Shown: piece by piece, positions 1 through 7,648 of the stretch
Position numbering within the stretch: the stretch's first letter is position 1
Layout: each line of letters opens with the position of its first letter
Made by a program: the position numbers and the translations under genes
The notes under the pieces: generated by a model
The model's database searches: none
Seen by the model: only the letters and a program-made list of their open reading frames with translations
What the model was told of the DNA's origin: nothing
Assembly: GCA_000433475.1 (NCBI GenBank)
Contig: HF993110.1
Coordinates: 132,604-196,603 of the forward strand
Source of the DNA: Mycoplasma sp. CAG:956
Lineage (GTDB): Bacteria; Bacillota_I; Bacilli_A; RF39; UBA660
Length of the DNA stretch: 64,000 bases
Reading direction: 5' to 3'

Positions 1-102
1 TCGGAACTTGGTGAAAGAGGTTTTTCTATTGAAACTCTTTATCGAATTTCTGTTGTTCTTGAAAAAGACGTTGGTGAGTTCTTTAAAAAGAACAATAAAT
101 AA
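1..102 (+). CDS. C-terminal fragment of an XRE-family HTH regulator (5' end outside window)
   Basis: Only the last 33 codons are present, ending at TAA 100-102. The peptide (SELGERGFSIETLYRISVVL, then EKDVGEFFKKNNK) matches the end of a Cro/CI-type helix-turn-helix domain, where a conserved 'tl.ris..L.v...ffk' segment closes the fold. Target and function cannot be read. A terminator follows directly, so this ends a transcription unit. The family call rests on this short segment only. Confidence 0.6.
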   Translation, partial: SELGERGFSIETLYRISVVLEKDVGEFFKKNNK

Positions 103-104
103 TA

Positions 105-133
105 ATTAAGCAGTCATTAAGATTGCTTTTTTT
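105..133 (+). terminator. Rho-independent terminator
   Basis: AAGCAGTC (108-115) pairs with GATTGCTT (121-128) with one G-T pair around a 5-nt loop, followed by a T-run to 133. It ends the regulator fragment. Confidence 0.75.
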
Positions 134-290
134 CATCAAAAACAACATATAAGAATAAAATATTAATTTAATTTATCTCCAGTAACTTACTGACTTGAAA
201 CCATATTTTAATAAAAAATTATAAGTTAAAAAATTACAGTTTTTCTACATTTTTATTACAGTTTATTTACATGTTTTTTAAAATATTTTA

Positions 291-299
291 TGGGATAAT
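291..299 (+). promoter_or_regulatory. Extended -10 promoter of the cold-shock gene
   Basis: TGGGATAAT is a TGn-extended -10 element lying 33 bases before the cold-shock start codon. No good -35 hexamer sits at the standard distance; ATGTTT at 271-276 would give a 17-bp spacer. The 190-base AT-rich stretch before it shows no gene. Confidence 0.5.
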
Positions 300-331
300 A
301 TAACTATGTTAAACGAAGGGAGAAATAAGAA

Positions 332-547
332 ATGGAAAGTAGAGTAAAATGGTTTAACAATGAAAAGGGTTTTGGATTTTTAGAAAATCAAGGTAAGGAA
401 GATATTTTTGTACATTATTCACAAATCGTTATGGACGGTTATAAAACTTTAAAAGAGGGAGATTATGTAACTTTTAATTTAGTTGAAACTCCAAAAGGAC
501 TTCAAGCTAAAAATGTTGAAACAACCAGAAAGTGCATGGTGAATTAA
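332..547 (+). CDS. csp: Cold-shock domain protein (CspA family)
   Basis: A 71-residue single-domain OB-fold protein. The RNA-binding motifs are both present: RNP1 as KGFGFL (about residues 12-17) and RNP2 as DIFVHYS (about 24-30). Family members bind single-stranded RNA/DNA and melt mRNA structure in the cytoplasm. The start has an upstream GGGAG site and an extended -10 promoter. The leader is short (about 30 nt), unlike the long cold-inducible leaders of enterobacterial cspA, so cold induction through the leader is not evident. The next small gene overlaps its stop in a TAATG junction. Confidence 0.93.
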   Translation: MESRVKWFNNEKGFGFLENQGKEDIFVHYSQIVMDGYKTLKEGDYVTFNLVETPKGLQAKNVETTRKCMVN

Positions 548-720
548 TGTCTATTAAGGTACTAAGTACAGATGAAATGGCTTTTATTAAAAATTTACCT
601 AATAAAGAACTAGAAGATAAAATTATTTTAATTGGAAATGAAATTGTAAATCTTTACAGTACTCAAAGCTGCTATTTAGAAGAATTAAAACGTCGTAAAT
701 GCTATAATCGTAACTATTAG
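547..720 (+). CDS. Small hypothetical protein (57 aa) coupled to the cold-shock gene
   Basis: The ATG at 547-549 shares bases with the TAA stop of the cold-shock gene (TAATG), so translation is probably coupled. An upstream in-frame ATG at 532 lies inside csp and was not used. The product is charged and probably helical, with two Cys (SQSCYLE and RRKCYNR) and no membrane segment. I do not recognise it. The csp overlap suggests it is co-expressed with csp. A terminator stem begins within its last codons. Confidence 0.6.
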   Translation: MSIKVLSTDEMAFIKNLPNKELEDKIILIGNEIVNLYSTQSCYLEELKRRKCYNRNY

Positions 721-737
721 TCATTATACGACTTTTT
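692..737 (+). terminator. Terminator of the csp operon
   Basis: GTCGTA (692-697) pairs with TACGAC (727-732), continued by AATG/CATT across a 1-nt bulge, then a run of T. The stop codon of the upstream small gene lies in the loop. Confidence 0.65.
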
Positions 738-752
738 TGAGCCCTTATGACA

Positions 753-780
753 ATAAAAAAGAATGCATTGTTGCATTCTT
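753..780 (-). terminator. Terminator of the 47-aa minus-strand gene
   Basis: AAGAATGCA/TGCATTCTT forms a perfect 9-bp stem with a 4-nt loop (759-780). Read on the minus strand it is followed by a T-run (A-run 753-760 on +), just after the stop of the gene at 782-925. Confidence 0.8.
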
Positions 781-781
781 A

Positions 782-925
782 TTAGTTATTTTTAGCATTT
801 TCAAGTTTCTTATTTCTCTTTTTTTCATCTAAATATAACTTGTTGATTAATTTTACTTTAACACCTTTTTCATAAGCAAAGCATTTTTTAACACCTTCTG
901 GTAAGTTCTTTTTATATACTTTCAT
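782..925 (-). CDS. Small basic hypothetical protein (47 aa)
   Basis: The reading frame starts at ATG 925-923 with a strong GAGGTGA Shine-Dalgarno site five bases upstream and stops at TAA 784-782, directly followed by a good terminator. The product begins MKVYKKNLPEGVKKCFAYEK and is rich in Lys, with one Cys and no hydrophobic segment. The site, stop and terminator together make it a convincing real gene although it is very short. I do not recognise the family; a nucleic-acid or ribosome-associated role would be a guess based only on charge. Confidence 0.65.
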   Translation of the reverse strand: MKVYKKNLPEGVKKCFAYEKGVKVKLINKLYLDEKKRNKKLENAKNN

Positions 926-993
926 CTTTTTCACCTCACAAACAATATAAATTTCTAAAGTATTATATCATAAAATTATAAAGTTGGAAAATT

Positions 994-1287
994 TTATTGA
1001 ACTAATTTTCTTTTAGTACTATTTTTTGCCCTTTTAATAACATAATCATACCATTTTTGATGTTCTTCATCCGTAAAATAGCATTTATATATATTTAATG
1101 TTGCTAACTTTAGTTCTAGCTCGTCATGAACTTGTAAAGTTTCCATTTTTTCCTTACAATCATCGGTTTCTAAAAATCCTGATAAATCACTTTTTAAGAA
1201 ATCAATAATTAATTCTTTTTGATTATTATAAGCCTTTCTTAAGCTTAAAATACATTGTTTTAATTTTAATAATATTTTCTTTTTCAT
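994..1287 (-). CDS. Hypothetical protein (97 aa)
   Basis: A helical, charged, soluble-looking protein I do not recognise (end: WYDYVIKRAKNSTKRKLVQ). The frame is open to an ATG at 1347, but that codon sits in a near-ideal minus-strand promoter (TTTACG at 1366-1361, 17-bp spacer, extended TGATACAAT at 1346-1338), so transcription should start near 1331. The first usable ATG downstream is 1287 (MKKKILLKLK); its Shine-Dalgarno is poor (AGGA about 14 bases away), so the exact start is uncertain. No terminator is clear at its 3' end. Confidence 0.5.
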   Translation of the reverse strand: MKKKILLKLKQCILSLRKAYNNQKELIIDFLKSDLSGFLETDDCKEKMETLQVHDELELKLATLNIYKCYFTDEEHQKWYDYVIKRAKNSTKRKLVQ

Positions 1288-1337
1288 TAATTTTTTATCA
1301 ATCCTAAAATTGAATCCTTTCTTTCTTAATGAATTAT

Positions 1338-1366
1338 ATTGTATCATATTGCTATTTTTTCGTAAA
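1338..1366 (-). promoter_or_regulatory. Minus-strand promoter of the 97-aa gene
   Basis: On the minus strand: TTTACG, 17 bases, TACAAT, with TG one base before the -10 (extended). It overlaps the ATG of the longest possible frame and rules that start out. Confidence 0.65.
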
Positions 1367-1423
1367 TAACTTAAAATAATTCTAGAAAGGATAATATTTC
1401 TTCTAACACCAATAATAAATATC

Positions 1424-1452
1424 TTGCATAAAATGAAGTAAGTGGATAATTT
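1424..1452 (+). promoter_or_regulatory. Promoter of the 1470-2254 operon
   Basis: TTGCAT (1424-1429), 17 bases, TAATTT (1447-1452). The transcription start would fall just before the Shine-Dalgarno site of the 1470 gene. Confidence 0.55.
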
Positions 1453-1469
1453 TGGGAAGGGTGATATTT

Positions 1470-1793
1470 ATGGGTTTTCCTCCTAATATTAATCCTGAAC
1501 TTTTTTCTATTTTAGGAGCTGTCACTGGTATTATTGTCGAAGGGGACTATACTGCTAATGAACTAAACTCCATCGGCAACTGGATTATTTTAGTTGGTCA
1601 GTTTATGTTAACAACAGCTGCTCAGCAACAACTTATTAATGGACGTTATCAAAATAATAATGGTAGTCGTATTAGAAGTAATGCTAATAATCATAGTGCT
1701 AATAACAAACAATATTCTACTTACGAGCAACTTCAACAACTAGCTAATTATCTTAAAAAATTAGAAGAAAAAATAGAAGAAATTACAAAATAA
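1470..1793 (+). CDS. Hypothetical small protein with hydrophobic N-terminal half
   Basis: 107 residues. The N-terminal half has two hydrophobic stretches (SILGAVTGIIVEG and NWIILVGQFMLTTAAQQQ), followed by an Asn/Ser-rich linker and a C-terminal coiled-coil-like segment (ANYLKKLEEKIEEI). I recall similar uncharacterised short proteins in Clostridia and Bacilli, with an 'E.N.lGN....vGQ....AA..Q' core, but no function is known to me. The start was moved from 1452 (inside the -10) to ATG 1470, behind GGGAAGGGTGA. It precedes the next gene by two bases, so they form an operon. Confidence 0.6.
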   Translation: MGFPPNINPELFSILGAVTGIIVEGDYTANELNSIGNWIILVGQFMLTTAAQQQLINGRYQNNNGSRIRSNANNHSANNKQYSTYEQLQQLANYLKKLEEKIEEITK

Positions 1794-1795
1794 TT

Positions 1796-2254
1796 ATGAA
1801 AATAATTTCTAAAATATTTAATACTTTAGTAGCTATATTCTTAATAGTTAATATTGTTGTCGTTTTTCTAATTAATGTTCATTTTGCTACCTTAGGAATT
1901 ATCAAATCTGCTACTAACGAACTAACACCAGATATCAAAATAAAAGATTTACTTATCTATCAGAAACAAAAGACTTATCAAGAAAATGATATAATAGTTT
2001 ATGCCATTCAAAATAAATATTCTCTTGCTAAAGTGAAAAGTACTACTGAATATTTAACTTATATAAAGGATAATACTAATAGAGAATACGACCCTATAAG
2101 TAATGCTGATATAAAAGGTAAGCCACTGGTGATTTTAACTGCAAAACACATGATAATTTACTTTGCTATTGTCTTTATTTGTTTAATATACTTAATTATT
2201 GCCATTTTACAAGGCATTAAAGAAATGAAAAAGGATTCCAAGATTACTTCTTAG
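1796..2254 (+). CDS. Two-TM protein resembling a signal peptidase I fold without catalytic residues
   Basis: 152 residues with a TM helix at about 8-28, an extracytoplasmic domain and a second TM at about 118-138. The domain centre (IKIKDLLIYQKQKTYQENDI, then IVY) resembles the 'GDlv......v..GDIvvy' box of SipW-type signal peptidases, but the region where the catalytic Ser would lie (ATNELTPDIK) lacks the S-M/S-x-P motif and no Lys/His partner is seen. It is probably a non-catalytic relative or a convergent beta domain; this is tentative. It follows the upstream gene by 2 nt and overlaps the convergent DUF308 gene by 11 nt. Confidence 0.5.
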   Translation: MKIISKIFNTLVAIFLIVNIVVVFLINVHFATLGIIKSATNELTPDIKIKDLLIYQKQKTYQENDIIVYAIQNKYSLAKVKSTTEYLTYIKDNTNREYDPISNADIKGKPLVILTAKHMIIYFAIVFICLIYLIIAILQGIKEMKKDSKITS

Positions 2255-2264
2255 AGTCCTTTTT
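2228..2264. terminator. Shared bidirectional terminator of two convergent genes
   Basis: AAAAAGGATTC (2228-2238) pairs with GAGTCCTTTTT (2254-2264), with one T-G pair. It has an A-run on the left and T-run on the right, so it works from both sides. The stem contains the ends of both convergent coding regions, which overlap at 2244-2254. Confidence 0.75.
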
Positions 2265-2885
2265 ATCTGTGGTATCATCGCTAATAACCACTGCATCAAT
2301 AACAGCTTTATTTTTATTTCTTTTTTTCTTTTTTTCTTCTTTAGTCATTGTTTCTTTAACAACACTCTTACTAGTTAACCAGCCAAATATTTCTAAAGCA
2401 GCATATATCATTAAAACAATACCGATAGTTTGGAAAGCTAGATTAGATTCTAAAATAGTATAAAGTCCAGCTAATATTAATAGTAAAGATATAATTAAAA
2501 GACTAACAAATTTAGTATTACCTTTTTTCTCAATTTGCATAGCATTAGAAAATCGCATAATTCCACTAAGTAAAATCCAACCGCCGATAACAAAACGAAC
2601 CATTGCCTCAACAAAATTAGGAGCAAAGAAAAATATTGAACCGATTGCCATACAAGTAATGCCAGCCACCATAGGAATTGCTGATACACCACTATTTTGT
2701 CTTACTAAAATATAATTTTTAATACAAGAATACAAACCAAATAAAATTAAGATACCACCAAGAATTCTTGAAATAACTACCACCATAGCACCAGGATTAG
2801 TAAACATAATTGCTCCTAAAATAAAAAATAGAATGGCACTAACAAGAGAACTATTATTATTGTACGATTTAACCTCAATTCTCAT
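2244..2885 (-). CDS. DUF308 (HdeD-like) multi-pass membrane protein
   Basis: 213 residues with about six TM helices arranged as repeated hairpins. The family pattern is clear: FILGAIMFTNPGAM, a second copy around ISLLLILAGLYTILE, and the 'GGWILLSGIMRFSNAMQI' segment. The C-terminus is a cytoplasmic Lys-rich tail. DUF308 proteins are membrane proteins of unknown biochemistry; HdeD of E. coli is linked to acid resistance. Start ATG 2885 has AGAGG six bases upstream. A paralogue lies at 49235-49807. Confidence 0.8.
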   Translation of the reverse strand: MRIEVKSYNNNSSLVSAILFFILGAIMFTNPGAMVVVISRILGGILILFGLYSCIKNYILVRQNSGVSAIPMVAGITCMAIGSIFFFAPNFVEAMVRFVIGGWILLSGIMRFSNAMQIEKKGNTKFVSLLIISLLLILAGLYTILESNLAFQTIGIVLMIYAALEIFGWLTSKSVVKETMTKEEKKKKRNKNKAVIDAVVISDDTTDKKDSKK

Positions 2886-3138
2886 AAAAAACCTCTTTTC
2901 TTATTTATGATTATACAATAAATAAATCGCTATGGCTAGTAATTATCTTCCTATTTATTTTACTCCAAAATTTATTATTTCTATACTATATAATATATGG
3001 ATACTTATTATATAGTATTTTCATTATTATATAAACTTAATTTAAAGGCTATCTTATTATTGAATTATAGTATTAAATAATAGCTAATAGCCAAATAAAT
3101 CTTCTAAATATTTCACAAAACTTTCAAATAAATACTCA
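2886..3138. repeat. Gene-free stretch with two large inverted repeats before tilS
   Basis: No gene is seen. ATACTATATAATA (2983-2995) and its complement (3006-3018) make a 13-bp stem with a 10-nt loop. GGCTAT (3047-3052) pairs with ATAGCC (3087-3092), continued inward by TATTATT (3055-3061) with AATAATA (3076-3082). Both lie upstream of the tilS promoter and between divergent genes, so they are not needed as terminators. AT richness makes chance pairing more likely for the first. Confidence 0.5.
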
Positions 3139-3167
3139 TTGCCAATATTACCCAATTAGTGTATGAT
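3139..3167 (+). promoter_or_regulatory. Promoter of tilS-ftsH
   Basis: TTGCCA (3139-3144), 17 bases, TATGAT (3162-3167). Transcription would start near 3174, leaving an extremely short leader before the tilS start. Confidence 0.75.
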
Positions 3168-3185
3168 ACCTTATAGGTGATGGCT

Positions 3186-4526
3186 GTGACTTTAGAAAAA
3201 TCATACCTATATTTAAAAAAAATACTAAAAGAAAATGACACTATCGTAATTGGTGTATCGACTGGACCAGATTCCATGTGCTTATTATCTCTTTTAGAAA
3301 AAATAAAGCAAGAAATATCAATTAATATCGTGGTTGCTCATGTTAATCATCATGTCCGCAAAGAATCACAAATCGAAGAAAAATACATTAAAGAGTATTG
3401 CACTAATCATAATTTGACTTGTGAAGTAGCCAATCTAAAACCAATCAAAAGCAATTTCGAAGCCGAAGCCCATATGTTTCGTTATGCATTCTTTAAAAAA
3501 TTAATAATTAAATACAATGCTAATTACTTAATGACTGCTCACCACGGTGATGATTTAATAGAGACGATAATTATGCGTGAGATTAGAGGCTCTTCACTAA
3601 AAGGATATGCTGGTATAGCATTAAGTGAAAACTACGAGGTCTATACCTTAATAAGACCACTTCTTTTCTATACTAAAGATAACATTTTAGAATATACTAA
3701 AGAAAATAATATCAAATACTTTGTAGATAATACTAATTTTTTAGATAATCACCTTCGCAATCGAATTAGAAAAGATATCTTACCTCTTTTAAAAAGAGAA
3801 AATTCTAATATTCATTTAAAATATTTACAATACAGTGAAGAATTATTAGCTTCTGACAAAGTTTTACAAAACCTTACTAATGAAATAATAAAAAAAGTAT
3901 ATAATAATAATAGGTTAATAATACCCGTATTTTTAAGACAAAATCAGGTGATTCAAGAAAGAATAATTAAACTTATTTTAAAGGAATTATATCAAGATGA
4001 TATTAATATCATAACCAATGTTCAAACTAAAAATATTATATCTTTAATAAATAGAACAAAGCCTAATGAAACCTTACTATTACCAGATAATTTTATCGTT
4101 GAAAAAAATTACAATGAGTTGATTTTTAGGAAGAAACCCACTAAATTAGTTCAAATTGATACTAAAAAGCATAAACTAAAAGATATTAATAAATATAATA
4201 ATCAAATAATAAAAATAGTAGGAAGTAGTAGTGATACTTCGAATTTTACAACAAGATTAAATAGTAGTGAACTAAGCTTACCTCTTTATATCAGAACACG
4301 TTCTGCAGGCGATAAAATGACTATTAAAAATATGACTGGTACTAAAAAAATTAAAGATATATTTATTGATAGTAAGGTTCCTATTCTAAAGAGAAATTCT
4401 TGGCTTTTAGTTTGCGACAGCAATGATAATGTTATCTGGTTACCTGGTTTAAAAAAATCAAAATTTGATAAAGAAATTAATGAAAAGTATGATATAATAC
4501 TAATGTTTGTAAAAGAAGGAGAATAA
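3186..4526 (+). CDS. tilS: tRNA(Ile)-lysidine synthase TilS
   Basis: An N-type PP-loop ATPase that converts C34 of the CAU-anticodon tRNA(Ile) to lysidine, so that AUA is read as Ile. The PP-loop is STGPDS (about residues 24-29), with Thr where most bacteria have Gly. The catalytic domain continues through 'AHVNHHVR' and 'TAHHGDD'; the C-terminal substrate-binding region contains IRTRSAGDKM and KKIKDIFIDSKVP. GTG 3186 was chosen because AGGTGA lies five bases before it; GTG 3177 and ATG 3180 would leave no room for a ribosome site. ftsH starts 1 nt after its stop, but hpt, usually between them in Bacilli, is missing. Confidence 0.93.
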   Translation: MTLEKSYLYLKKILKENDTIVIGVSTGPDSMCLLSLLEKIKQEISINIVVAHVNHHVRKESQIEEKYIKEYCTNHNLTCEVANLKPIKSNFEAEAHMFRYAFFKKLIIKYNANYLMTAHHGDDLIETIIMREIRGSSLKGYAGIALSENYEVYTLIRPLLFYTKDNILEYTKENNIKYFVDNTNFLDNHLRNRIRKDILPLLKRENSNIHLKYLQYSEELLASDKVLQNLTNEIIKKVYNNNRLIIPVFLRQNQVIQERIIKLILKELYQDDINIITNVQTKNIISLINRTKPNETLLLPDNFIVEKNYNELIFRKKPTKLVQIDTKKHKLKDINKYNNQIIKIVGSSSDTSNFTTRLNSSELSLPLYIRTRSAGDKMTIKNMTGTKKIKDIFIDSKVPILKRNSWLLVCDSNDNVIWLPGLKKSKFDKEINEKYDIILMFVKEGE

Positions 4527-4527
4527 T

Positions 4528-6501
4528 ATGAATAAAAAAAGACAAAATACTGTCAAACAGTTTACACCTTATTTAGTTCTACTTTTAATAATTTGTGCTA
4601 TGTTATTCTTATATAGTGGCACTGCAACTAAAGTTCATGAATTAAAAACTGGTGAATTTTTAAAATATATAAATGAAGGTAAAGTTACTGAGATGACTAT
4701 TACTCCTAAGAGTGATGAATCAATTTACTACATTACTGGTAAAATTGATGGCTATAGTGACAAAGAAACATTTACAGTTCGTATTGTTGGTGAACAATTA
4801 GATACGGTTACTACTTATGCTACTAGTCATAATTTAAATCTTTATGATACTAATAAAGACCCAGGAAGTAGTGTAATTCCATACATTGTTGTTAATGTAC
4901 TTCCTATTGTTGTTATTTGTGCTTGTGGCTATGTTCTATTTATGAAAATGTCTGCTGGCAATAATAAATCGATGGATTTTGGCCGTTCTCGTGCTAAACT
5001 AAGTGAAGATGGTGGTAAAGTAAGATTTACTGATGTTGCTGGTTTAGATGAAGAAAAAGAAGAAGTTAGTGAATTAATTGACTTCCTTAAAAATCCTAAA
5101 AAGTTTCAAAAATTAGGAGCTAGAATTCCTAAGGGTGTCCTTTTAGTTGGGCCTCCAGGAACTGGTAAAACTTTACTTGCTAAAGCTGTAGCAGGCGAGG
5201 CAAATGTACCATTCTACTATATTTCTGGTTCTGATTTTGTTGAATTATTTGTAGGTGTTGGTGCCTCTCGTGTTAGAGATATGTTTAAACAAGCTAAACA
5301 ATCAGCTCCATGCTTAATTTTCATTGATGAAATTGATGCTGTTGGCCGTCAAAGGGGTTCTGGTATTGGTGGTGGTCACGATGAACGTGAACAAACTCTT
5401 AACCAATTACTTACTGAAATGGATGGCTTTGGTGCTAACGAAGGTATTATCATTATTGCTGCAACTAACCGTCCAGACGTTCTAGATCCTGCCTTATTAC
5501 GTCCAGGACGTTTCGACCGTCAAGTTACAGTTAGTCTTCCTGATGCCAAAGCTCGTGAAGAAATATTAGGAGTTCATGCTCGTAATAAAGTATTTGCTGA
5601 TGATGTTAACTTAAAAGCCTTATCACAAAGAACTCCAGGATTTAGTGGTGCAGATTTAGAAAACTTACTAAATGAAGCAGCTCTTCTTGCTGTTCGCCGT
5701 AATAAAGAAGCTATTACTATGGATGAAATCGATGAAGCAACAGACCGTGTCTTAATGGGACCTGCTAAAACATCACGTAAAATTTCTGATAAAGAAAAAC
5801 ATCTTGTTGCTATCCATGAGTCAGGTCATGCCGTTATTGGTATTAAACTTGCTGATGCCCAAGAAGTTCATAAAATAACAATAATACCAAGAGGTATGGC
5901 TGGTGGCTATACAATGATGCTTCCAAAAGAAGAAAAAATGGGTATCATGACTAAAGAAGAATTAGAAAGTCAGATTATTGGTTTAATGGGTGGTCGTGCA
6001 GCTGAAAAATTGTTCTTGAATGCTACAACTACCGGTGCTTCTGATGACTTTAAGAAAGCCACTAACATTGCTAGAAGCATGGTTACTAAATATGGTATGT
6101 CTGATTTAGGACCAATGCAATTAGAAGAGGAACAAGAAGGTGTCTTCCTAGGTCGTGATTACAACAAGACAAAGAACTTCTCTGATCAAGTAGCACTAGA
6201 AATCGATAAAGCTGTTCGCAAAATCGTTGATGATTGCTATGACAAAGCTGTTGATATCTTAAAGAAAAATGAAAAATTAGTTAATTTACTTGCTGATGCT
6301 TTAATGAAAAATGAAACTTTAACTAAAGAGCAAATTGAATGTTTAGTAGAAACTGGTAAAATGTGTCCAGTTGATCCAAAACCAACTAGTGAACCAACCA
6401 TGGTAAAACTAAAAGAAGTTGCTAAAGCAAAAGGAATCAAAGGTTATGCTAAAATGACCAGAGAAGAATTAGAAAAAGCCATTGAAGAATCGGATAAATA
6501 A
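4528..6501 (+). CDS. ftsH: ATP-dependent zinc metalloprotease FtsH with a C-terminal Rho_N/SAP-like extension
   Basis: 657 residues: TM1 about 13-31, an extracytoplasmic domain, TM2 about 115-138, then AAA+ (Walker A GPPGTGKT at about 208-215, Walker B LIFIDEID, second region of homology ATNRPDVLDPALLRPGRFDR) and the M41 protease with HESGH (430-434). It is the membrane-anchored quality-control protease. The last ~35 residues (LKEVAKAKGIKGYAKMTREE, then LEKAIEES) look like a Rho_N/SAP/HeH helix-extended-helix motif, which is not part of usual FtsH. Translation is probably coupled to tilS. Confidence 0.97.
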   Translation: MNKKRQNTVKQFTPYLVLLLIICAMLFLYSGTATKVHELKTGEFLKYINEGKVTEMTITPKSDESIYYITGKIDGYSDKETFTVRIVGEQLDTVTTYATSHNLNLYDTNKDPGSSVIPYIVVNVLPIVVICACGYVLFMKMSAGNNKSMDFGRSRAKLSEDGGKVRFTDVAGLDEEKEEVSELIDFLKNPKKFQKLGARIPKGVLLVGPPGTGKTLLAKAVAGEANVPFYYISGSDFVELFVGVGASRVRDMFKQAKQSAPCLIFIDEIDAVGRQRGSGIGGGHDEREQTLNQLLTEMDGFGANEGIIIIAATNRPDVLDPALLRPGRFDRQVTVSLPDAKAREEILGVHARNKVFADDVNLKALSQRTPGFSGADLENLLNEAALLAVRRNKEAITMDEIDEATDRVLMGPAKTSRKISDKEKHLVAIHESGHAVIGIKLADAQEVHKITIIPRGMAGGYTMMLPKEEKMGIMTKEELESQIIGLMGGRAAEKLFLNATTTGASDDFKKATNIARSMVTKYGMSDLGPMQLEEEQEGVFLGRDYNKTKNFSDQVALEIDKAVRKIVDDCYDKAVDILKKNEKLVNLLADALMKNETLTKEQIECLVETGKMCPVDPKPTSEPTMVKLKEVAKAKGIKGYAKMTREELEKAIEESDK

Positions 6502-6511
6502 TATTAAGATA

Positions 6512-6546
6512 ACGATATGATGATTAAGTTCTCATACCGTTTTTTA
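6512..6546 (+). terminator. Terminator of tilS-ftsH
   Basis: ACGATATGA (6512-6520) pairs with TCATACCGT (6532-6540) with one mismatch, followed by a T-run. Confidence 0.75.
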
Positions 6547-6570
6547 ATTGTAAAAAATTAAAGTGATTAA

Positions 6571-6599
6571 TTTACATATATAATGATAAATGTTATACT
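6571..6599 (+). promoter_or_regulatory. Promoter of the DHH phosphoesterase gene
   Basis: TTTACA (6571-6576), 17 bases, TATACT (6594-6599), with TG one base before the -10 (extended). Confidence 0.75.
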
Positions 6600-6632
6600 T
6601 TTATTAGAAAAAAAGGAAAAATAGGAGAAAAA

Positions 6633-7586
6633 ATGATAAAACAAATAAATAATAATAAAATATTAATAATAAGTCACTTAGCTGATATTGACTGTATGGG
6701 TTCAATAATTCTTGGTAAATTTTATTTTAAAGAATTTGATTACTTACTTGCTGATAATAATTATGATTTTGATTTAGAAACAGACATAAATGCCGCAGAT
6801 TATGAAACTATTTATATCTGTGATTTAGGATTTACAGATAAAAACTTGCAATATTGCTTAAGTCATCCAGAAATTGCTAATAAAATTAAACATTTTGACC
6901 ATCATGAGTCAGAAGAAGAAAAAAATAAATATTCTTTTGTTAACGAAGTTATTAGACTCGATGATCATTTAACAAGTGCAACAGAACTGTTCTATACCTA
7001 TCTTCTAACCTTACCTAATAGTGAATTTTTAAAAAGTTGTTTCTTTCAAAAATTAGTAGAAGCTATTCGTCGTGAAGATACTTGGACTTTCGAAGAAGTA
7101 AACAACACGTTAGGGCCAAATCTTGCTACACTCCATGCTTACTTGGGAGCCACTTCCTTCATAGATATGATATCTAGTCTTGATTGTACAGGTAATTTCT
7201 ATCTTCCTCAAGCTTATGAAGATATAATTATTCGTCAAAATGCTATTAAGGATAATGATGTTGCCAACTATGTAAGTAAAGCTAGATTAATAGAATATAG
7301 GAATTATAAAATTGCTGTATCTATTAGCGAAGGTTATCGTTCTTATGTTGGTAATGAACTTATGAAGAAGTATCCAGAAGCCGATTTTGCTCTAATTATT
7401 AATTTTTATCGTTTAACATGTTCCTTAAGAATTAATAGTGATAAATATGACTTAGGGCAAGTAGCTCAAGAATTTACTCATAATGGTGGCGGTCATAAAA
7501 GAGCAGCTGGGTTCCAATTTGATGAAGACTCCACTCCTAAGATAGAAGAAATTATATCCAAATACTTAGTATTGGTAAAAAATTAA
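6633..7586 (+). CDS. DHH/DHHA1 family phosphoesterase
   Basis: 317 residues. The DHH-domain metal motifs are present: HLADIDCMGS (about 15-24; H-x-D-x-D), DLGF (about 65-68) and HFDHH (about 88-92). The C-terminal DHHA1 nucleic-acid-binding motif is GGGHKRAAGF. Relatives degrade nano-RNA, pAp or cyclic dinucleotide products. It has no GGDEF or TM part, so it is not GdpP; whether it acts on pApA or short RNA cannot be told. It has its own promoter and sits between ftsH and parA. The window also encodes a c-di-AMP synthase (56473), which makes pApA hydrolysis a reasonable hypothesis. Confidence 0.85.
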   Translation: MIKQINNNKILIISHLADIDCMGSIILGKFYFKEFDYLLADNNYDFDLETDINAADYETIYICDLGFTDKNLQYCLSHPEIANKIKHFDHHESEEEKNKYSFVNEVIRLDDHLTSATELFYTYLLTLPNSEFLKSCFFQKLVEAIRREDTWTFEEVNNTLGPNLATLHAYLGATSFIDMISSLDCTGNFYLPQAYEDIIIRQNAIKDNDVANYVSKARLIEYRNYKIAVSISEGYRSYVGNELMKKYPEADFALIINFYRLTCSLRINSDKYDLGQVAQEFTHNGGGHKRAAGFQFDEDSTPKIEEIISKYLVLVKN

Positions 7587-7648
7587 GACAAAATGGTTTT
7601 TATATGTTAAAATAAAGTAGCAGAAGTATTGACGAAGGTGGTATTAAA

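Noticed and set aside
994..1347. Longer start of the hypothetical gene at 1347
   Set aside because: The ATG lies inside the -10 element of a good minus-strand promoter, so it would not be in the mRNA.
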